Assembly (NCBI GenBank): GCA_022792295.1
Contig: JAAWAR010000056.1
Span: 1 to 45,683 of the forward strand
Direction of reading: 5' to 3'
DNA from: Lachnospiraceae bacterium
GTDB taxonomy: Bacteria > Bacillota > Clostridia > Lachnospirales > Lachnospiraceae
DNA length: 45,683 nt
Positions 40,822-45,683 of the stretch are shown here, piece after piece. Positions within the stretch are counted from its first letter, which is position 1. Every line of letters starts with the position of its first letter. Under the pieces are notes generated by a model, which was given only the letters and a program-made list of their open reading frames with translations, was not told the origin of the DNA and made no database searches. The position numbers and the translations under genes are program-made.

Positions 40822-41352
40822 ATGGTAGAAAGATTTGCAGTGGGCCTGATTCTGAACAACCGCTTTGGGGTCCTGGACCGGATTGCCGGACTGTATGCCA
40901 AGCGGTGCTATAACATCGACGCCATCTCGGCAGGTGTGACGGAGAATCCTGCGTATACGCGCATGACGGTCGTCTCCACCGGGGATGAATATATGAAGGA
41001 TCAGGTGATCCGCCAGCTTGAAAAACTGATCGACGTTCGGTCGGTGACGCTTCTTGACCCGGAGAGCACGGCCTTTGCCCAGCACATGTTTATCAAAATG
41101 CATTTGACGGGAAGCCACAGGGGCTCCTCCAAGCATCAGGTTTTGGAGCTGATCAACGAGTATGGCGGTAAGATTGTGGATTTCGGCGAGGAGTACCTGA
41201 CCGCTGAGATCACGGGAAGTATGGAAAAGGTGGATTCCTTCATTGAGAAGGTCCGCGATTTTGGAATTTTGGAACTTAGCCGTTCGGGAGACATCGCGAT
41301 CGGCTTAGGGATAGAAAACACATTGCGTGTTGAAAAAAATAATGAAGAATAA
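40822..41352 (+). CDS. ilvN: Acetolactate synthase small (regulatory) subunit
   Basis: A 176-residue regulatory subunit. The N-terminal ACT domain ([20 protein letters not shown] and YNIDAISAG) binds valine and gives feedback inhibition; the C-terminal half ([19 protein letters not shown]) is the ALS small-subunit domain. Length is between the short and long forms. AAGGGAG precedes the ATG at 40822. It follows ilvB and precedes ilvC by 14 bases. Confidence 0.95.
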   Translation: MVERFAVGLILNNRFGVLDRIAGLYAKRCYNIDAISAGVTENPAYTRMTVVSTGDEYMKDQVIRQLEKLIDVRSVTLLDPESTAFAQHMFIKMHLTGSHRGSSKHQVLELINEYGGKIVDFGEEYLTAEITGSMEKVDSFIEKVRDFGILELSRSGDIAIGLGIENTLRVEKNNEE

Positions 41353-41366
41353 AGGAGAAAACGAGC

Positions 41367-42380
41367 ATGGCAACAATGTATTATGAGAGAGACTGTAACT
41401 TAGGACTTCTGGACGGCAAAAAGATCGCCGTGATCGGGTATGGTTCCCAGGGACATGCCCATGCGCTGAATTTAAAGGATTCCGGCTGTGACGTGATCGT
41501 CGGCCTCTATGAGGGATCGAAATCTGCCGAAAAGGCAAAGGAGGATGGCTTTACGGTCATGAACACTGCGGATGCAGTAAAAGCGGCCGACATCATCATG
41601 ATCCTTGTAAACGACGAAAAACAGGCAGCTCTCTATAAAAACGACATCAAAGACTACATCACCGACGGAAAGACGCTGTGCTTTGCCCACGGCTTTAATA
41701 TCCACTTTAAGCAGATTATCCCGCCGGCCGGTGTCAACATTATTATGATCGCCCCGAAGGGACCGGGCCATACCGTCCGTTCCCAGTATGTGGCCGGAAA
41801 AGGCGTTCCCTGCCTGGTTGCGGTAGAGCAGGATCCGAGCGGCAATTCGATGGAAATCGCCAAAGCGTATGCGGCGGGCATCGGCGGTGCACGCGGCGGC
41901 ATCCTGGAGACCACTTTCAAGGAGGAGACGGAGACTGATCTGTTCGGCGAGCAGGCCGTACTCTGCGGCGGCGTGACGGCTCTGATGGAAGCGGGCTTCA
42001 ATACACTTGTCGAGGCGGGATATAAGCCGGAGAATGCGTACTTCGAGTGTATCCATGAGATGAAGCTGATTGTGGACCTGATCTTCAACGCGGGCTTTGA
42101 GGGCATGCGCTATTCAATCTCTGACACCGCAGAATTCGGCGACTATATGACCGGCTCCCGGATCATCACGGATGCGGTGAAGGCGGAGATGAAGCAGGTC
42201 TTAAAAGAAATCCAGGATGGAACCTTTGCGAAAAACTGGATTTTAGAGAATCAGGTTGGCAGGACGACCTTCAACGCCAAGAGAGCGGCTGCGGCCGAAA
42301 CACTGGCGGCAAAGACCGGGCAGGAGCTGCGTGCCAAGATGGGCTGGAAGCAGACACAGAATCTTGACGAGGCAAAATAA
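41367..42380 (+). CDS. ilvC: Ketol-acid reductoisomerase
   Basis: A 337-residue class I enzyme, the second common step of branched-chain amino acid synthesis, using NAD(P)H and Mg2+. [20 protein letters not shown] is the cofactor motif; [13 protein letters not shown] and the C-terminal [16 protein letters not shown] and [11 protein letters not shown] carry the metal-binding Asp/Glu residues. AAAGGAG precedes the ATG. Confidence 0.97.
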   Translation: MATMYYERDCNLGLLDGKKIAVIGYGSQGHAHALNLKDSGCDVIVGLYEGSKSAEKAKEDGFTVMNTADAVKAADIIMILVNDEKQAALYKNDIKDYITDGKTLCFAHGFNIHFKQIIPPAGVNIIMIAPKGPGHTVRSQYVAGKGVPCLVAVEQDPSGNSMEIAKAYAAGIGGARGGILETTFKEETETDLFGEQAVLCGGVTALMEAGFNTLVEAGYKPENAYFECIHEMKLIVDLIFNAGFEGMRYSISDTAEFGDYMTGSRIITDAVKAEMKQVLKEIQDGTFAKNWILENQVGRTTFNAKRAAAAETLAAKTGQELRAKMGWKQTQNLDEAK

Positions 42381-42406
42381 GCATACGATTTCAGGAGGAG
42401 AAAGCT

Positions 42407-44053
42407 ATGAATTCAGATCAGGTCAAGACAGGCGTGGAGCATGCTCCGCACCGCTCCCTCTTAAAGGCGGACGGCTATAATGATGAGCAGATGCGCCGTC
42501 CGTTTATCGGCGTTGTCAACTCGTTTAACGAGATTGCACCGGGGCATGTACATCTACAGACGATTGCCCGGGCAGTCAAGGATGGCGTCCTGGCAGCCGG
42601 CGGCACGCCGATGGAATTCAATACGATCGGCGTCTGCGACGGCATTGCGATGGGACATGAGGGCATGCGCTTCTCATTAAGCTCCCGTGAGCTGATTGCG
42701 GATACCGTGGAATGTATGGTGAAAGGCCATTGCTTTGACGCGCTGGTTTTTATCCCGAATTGTGATAAGATTGTGCCGGGCATGCTGATGGCGGCCCTGC
42801 GCTTAAATCTGCCCTGTGTCTTTGTATCGGGCGGCCCGATGCTCTCGCTTGACCGGAGAGATTTAAACTCGGTGTTTGAGGCAGTTGGCGCGAGAAAGGC
42901 GAATCTGATCGACGACGAGGAGCTTGCAGAGATCGAGGGAAGCTCCTGCCCGGGCTGCGGCTCCTGCTCGGGCATGTTTACCGCCAATTCCATGAACTGC
43001 CTGACCGAAGCCCTTGGCCTTGGCCTTCCGGGGAACGGGACGATCCCGGCGGTCTACGCGGAGCGCATCCGCCTTGCAAAGACTGCCGGTATGCAGGTTA
43101 TGACGCTTTTGGAAAAGAATATCCGTCCGCGCGACATTGTCACCCAGAAAGCGTTTGAGAATGCGCTGACGACCGACATGGCGCTTGGCTGCTCGACCAA
43201 CTCAGCCCTGCATCTTTTGGCGATCGCGCATGAAGCGGGGATTGCTCTCGATCTCCATATGATCAATGAGATCAGCGAGAGGACCCCAAACCTCTGCCAT
43301 CTGGCGCCTGCGGGTCATCACCATATGCAGGATCTCATGAAGGCCGGCGGGATTTCGGCAGTGATGAAACAGCTTCTTGACGCCGGGATGCTCTGCGGGG
43401 AGTGCCTCTCCGTGACCGGAAAGACCTTGGCGGAGAATGTGGCGAAGGCGGTAAACCGTGACGAGGAAGTGATTCGTCCGCTGTCGAACCCATACTCGAA
43501 AACAGGCGGGCTCGCCGTCCTGTTCGGCAATCTGGCGCCCAACGGCGCGATCGTGAAGCGGTCCGCGGTGAAGCCGGAAATGCTTGTAAACACGGGGACG
43601 GCACGCTGCTTTGATTCGGAGGAGGAGGCGATCGCCGCTATCTATGCCGGGAAGATCGTTTCGGGCGACGTGGTCATCATCCGCTACGAAGGACCCTCCG
43701 GCGGCCCGGGCATGAGAGAGATGCTCTCCCCGACATCTGCCATCGTCGGCATGAAGCTGGACACAACGGTTGCACTTTTGACCGACGGCCGCTTCTCCGG
43801 CGCATCCTGCGGTGCGGCGATCGGCCATATTTCCCCGGAGGCTGCGGCGGGCGGCCCGATCGCTTATGTAAAAGACGGGGATTCGATCGCCATCGACATT
43901 CCGAACTACAGCTTAAAGCTGCTTGTCTCGGATGAGGAGCTTTCTGAGAGAAAGAAAACGATGAAACTGAAGGAGCAGAGGGAGCTTACCGGATACTTAA
44001 AACGGTATGCGAAAAATGTTTCCTCTGCAGATAAAGGAGCAATCGTCGAATAA
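42407..44053 (+). CDS. ilvD: Dihydroxy-acid dehydratase
   Basis: A 548-residue iron-sulfur enzyme, the third common step of branched-chain amino acid synthesis. Cysteines of the cluster are in [13 protein letters not shown] and [39 protein letters not shown] holds the catalytic serine and the family signature. Length and context identify it as the biosynthetic enzyme, in contrast to the larger IlvD/Edd protein at 36071-37855. AGGAGG precedes the ATG, 26 bases after ilvC. Confidence 0.97.
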   Translation: MNSDQVKTGVEHAPHRSLLKADGYNDEQMRRPFIGVVNSFNEIAPGHVHLQTIARAVKDGVLAAGGTPMEFNTIGVCDGIAMGHEGMRFSLSSRELIADTVECMVKGHCFDALVFIPNCDKIVPGMLMAALRLNLPCVFVSGGPMLSLDRRDLNSVFEAVGARKANLIDDEELAEIEGSSCPGCGSCSGMFTANSMNCLTEALGLGLPGNGTIPAVYAERIRLAKTAGMQVMTLLEKNIRPRDIVTQKAFENALTTDMALGCSTNSALHLLAIAHEAGIALDLHMINEISERTPNLCHLAPAGHHHMQDLMKAGGISAVMKQLLDAGMLCGECLSVTGKTLAENVAKAVNRDEEVIRPLSNPYSKTGGLAVLFGNLAPNGAIVKRSAVKPEMLVNTGTARCFDSEEEAIAAIYAGKIVSGDVVIIRYEGPSGGPGMREMLSPTSAIVGMKLDTTVALLTDGRFSGASCGAAIGHISPEAAAGGPIAYVKDGDSIAIDIPNYSLKLLVSDEELSERKKTMKLKEQRELTGYLKRYAKNVSSADKGAIVE

Positions 44054-44054
44054 T

Positions 44055-45371
44055 ATGAACCAGATTTTATCAAATCTGCTCGTTTACGGGAAACTGCCAA
44101 AGGATTCGATCCTCTGGCAGCTTTCTGACATCTGTGCGAAGTTAAAAAACGGCACGGAATCAAAGGACACACTGCGGACACGTGTGTTCGGCCAGGTAAA
44201 GGAGCTTTTAGTGATTGCGACGGATTATGCGTTTGACAGGAACCTGTGGCATAATTATTTGACCTTTCTGCTGATTACGAACGAGAATCCGTTTAGCCTG
44301 GTCTGTGAGAAGACAGGGGCACAGGAGGGGACGGTCAACTATTTTGTAAAGCATGATTTCGAGATGTTCAGAAGGCTCTTTGCCTATGATTTTTCCTGGC
44401 TGGAGGAGGAGCTTTCCATTGACTGCTTTATGCATCTGACGCACTATACGTCTATCCGTAAAAAGGAGCTGATGTACAACAAGAACGTCAGTGAGAAGGT
44501 GCGGGCATTGAGTGAGCGGCTGGAGACGGCCGCAGATGCCGAGGAGTTTTTCGTGTATGTGACCGATTTTTACCGGGACTACGGCGTCGGCATGTTTGGC
44601 TTAAACAAGGCGTTCCGGATTGCGGGCAGCGCGGATGGGACAGTGCGCTTCCTGCCGATTAACAACATGGACACAGTGATGTTAGGTGATCTGATCGGCT
44701 ATGAGCTCCAGAAGAAAAAGCTTGTGGAGAATACCCGGGCATTCGTGGAGGGCGGCGCTGCGAACAACGTGCTGCTGTTTGGCGATTCGGGAACCGGGAA
44801 ATCGACGAGCATCAAGGCCATCGTGAACCAGTTTTATCCGCAGGGCCTGCGCATGATCGAGATTTATAAGCACCAGTTTAAGGATCTGTCAGCCATCATT
44901 GCGCAGATCAAGAACCGGAATTATCGGTTTATCATTTATATGGATGATCTGTCGTTTGAGGAGTTTGAGATCGAATATAAGTTTTTGAAGGCAGTCATCG
45001 AGGGCGGTGTGGAGACAAAGCCGGACAATATTCTGATCTACGCGACCTCAAACAGGCGGCATCTGATTAAGGAAACAGGCCGCGACCGGGACGATATGGA
45101 GCACAGCGAGGATCTGCACCGCTCCGATACGATGGAGGAGAAGCTGTCCTTAGTAAACCGCTTCGGCCTGACGATCTATTTTGCGAAGCCGAATAAGGCG
45201 GGATTTAATGAGATGGCGGTAGCCTTAGCGCGCCGGGCGGGTATTTCCGCAGAGGAGATGACCGACGAGGAGATCTGCTACGAGGCCAACCGATTCGAGA
45301 TGCGGGGCGGCGGTCTCTCCGGGCGGACAGCGCAGCAGTTTGCGAATTATCTATTGACAGTGCGGCGGTAA
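44055..45371 (+). CDS. DUF815 AAA+ ATPase
   Basis: A 438-residue protein. The N-terminal 200 residues are helical and not recognisable. From about 203 a DUF815/COG2607 ATPase follows: GDSGTGKS (243-250) is Walker A, and IIYMDDLSFEEFE near 310 is Walker B. YATSNRRHLIKE resembles sensor 1, and the end GGGLSGRTAQQFANY is conserved. The function of this family is unknown. The ATG at 44055 directly follows the ilvD stop; AAAGGAG is rather distant (about 15 bases), and an in-frame ATG at 44007 inside ilvD is the alternative. It is probably read through from the ilv operon. Confidence 0.85.
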   Translation: MNQILSNLLVYGKLPKDSILWQLSDICAKLKNGTESKDTLRTRVFGQVKELLVIATDYAFDRNLWHNYLTFLLITNENPFSLVCEKTGAQEGTVNYFVKHDFEMFRRLFAYDFSWLEEELSIDCFMHLTHYTSIRKKELMYNKNVSEKVRALSERLETAADAEEFFVYVTDFYRDYGVGMFGLNKAFRIAGSADGTVRFLPINNMDTVMLGDLIGYELQKKKLVENTRAFVEGGAANNVLLFGDSGTGKSTSIKAIVNQFYPQGLRMIEIYKHQFKDLSAIIAQIKNRNYRFIIYMDDLSFEEFEIEYKFLKAVIEGGVETKPDNILIYATSNRRHLIKETGRDRDDMEHSEDLHRSDTMEEKLSLVNRFGLTIYFAKPNKAGFNEMAVALARRAGISAEEMTDEEICYEANRFEMRGGGLSGRTAQQFANYLLTVRR

Positions 45372-45403
45372 GCGGCAAAACGTATGCATATTTGACCGGA
45401 TGT

Positions 45404-45428
45404 GCGGGCGGGGTTTCCCGCCCGCTTC
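45404..45428 (+). terminator. Terminator before spo0A
   Basis: GCGGGCGGG, GTTT, CCCGCCCGC, then TTCT: a perfect 9-bp GC-rich stem 32 bases after the DUF815 stop. The T run is short. Confidence 0.72.
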
Positions 45429-45445
45429 TGTCAAATCCTGTCGAA
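45429..45445 (+). promoter_or_regulatory. Tandem 0A-box-like sites before spo0A
   Basis: TGTCAAA at 45429-45435 and TGTCGAA at 45439-45445, in the same orientation and exactly 10 bases apart. The second matches the core Spo0A box fully. They lie 18 bases or more upstream of the -35, fitting autoregulation by Spo0A. Confidence 0.65.
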
Positions 45446-45463
45446 ATTTGCGACCGAATCACA

Positions 45464-45493
45464 TTGCACGAGTCTTTCATTTGCGTCTATAAT
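45464..45493 (+). promoter_or_regulatory. Promoter of spo0A
   Basis: TTGCAC, 18 bases, TATAAT, about 63 bases before the start codon. Confidence 0.65.
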
Positions 45494-45556
45494 TGAGGTG
45501 TCCATTTCTCATCTTTTGGGAAAAAATGGAAAATGACTGCGCAAGGAGGAAGAATT

Positions 45557-45683
45557 ATGGCAGAACTTTCAGTCGCGATTGCAGATGATAACCGACAGAC
45601 TTTGAACCTGTTGGGGGAGATACTGGAGAAAGAGGAAGGAATCCATGTCGTCGGAAAGGCGGACAATGGCGAAGACGCATACA
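45557..45683 (+). CDS. spo0A: Sporulation master regulator Spo0A, N-terminal part (partial)
   Basis: The window ends after 42 codons. The visible N-terminus MAELSVAIADDNRQTLNLLG then EILEKEEGI and VVGKADNGEDAY is a receiver domain with the acidic pair D10/D11; it matches Spo0A of Clostridia closely. AAGGAGG lies 7 bases before the ATG. Spo0A, once phosphorylated, starts sporulation. The DNA-binding domain is beyond the window, so another response regulator cannot be fully excluded, but the 0A boxes upstream support the call. Confidence 0.86.
   Translation, partial: MAELSVAIADDNRQTLNLLGEILEKEEGIHVVGKADNGEDAY

Noticed and set aside
1-45683. CRISPR arrays, tRNA/rRNA genes, insertion sequences, prophage or integrase genes
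   Set aside because: No repeat-spacer pattern, no tRNA-like cloverleaf and no transposase or integrase reading was found on either strand.

Overview
The window reads as chromosomal DNA from an anaerobic, spore-forming, gut-type Firmicute, most like a Lachnospiraceae/Clostridia member. Evidence: strong AGGAGG ribosome sites and TTGACA/TATAAT promoters, a CIRCE site before clpB, a spo0A start with 0A boxes, a LysM-GH18 spore-type hydrolase, a bile salt hydrolase, a flavo-diiron protein with rubredoxin, and a Feo iron system. No tRNA, rRNA, CRISPR array or insertion sequence was seen.

Layout. 1-4.3 kb: end of rpsI, a GreA-type factor and a 2-hydroxycarboxylate transporter, then a minus-strand redox block (flavo-diiron protein, rubredoxin, flavodoxin). 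4.3-7.4 kb: feo operon behind a consensus promoter and a Fur-like palindrome. 7.4-12.6 kb (minus): trkA-trkH-larA-like operon and an RNA methyltransferase. 12.8-18.8 kb: secreted cell-wall-binding protein, hydroxyacid dehydrogenase plus aroD, a decayed LytTR response regulator, bile salt hydrolase, MBL hydrolase. 18.9-22.6 kb: a FokI-like type IIS restriction-modification operon with two separate adenine methyltransferases, a LexA-type box inside its promoter and a frameshift near the nuclease C-terminus. 22.6-27.1 kb: thrH, clpB and the LysM-GH18 protein. 27.2-37.9 kb: a divergent catabolic island. The minus arm holds KDG-type kinase, KDPG/KDPGal aldolase and galactonate dehydratase. The plus arm holds a sodium:solute symporter, N-acyl-D-amino-acid deacylase, RidA, D-threonine-aldolase-fold PLP enzyme, GntR regulator and IlvD/Edd dehydratase. 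38-45.4 kb: yaaA, then ilvB-ilvN-ilvC-ilvD behind a leader peptide/attenuator, then a DUF815 AAA+ ATPase. The window ends inside spo0A.

How the genes may work together. The island looks like a route for amino-sugar acids and aldonates: import, N-deacylation, PLP-dependent dehydration/deamination with RidA clearing imines, and convergence on 2-keto-3-deoxy sugar acids that are phosphorylated and split. Two similar TTGT-N3-ACAW palindromes, one near each divergent start, fit control by the encoded GntR protein. This pathway is inference from family membership. The most distinctive system is the FokI-like operon, whose nuclease reading aligns with FokI (recalled sequence) over nearly its full length once one G is restored.
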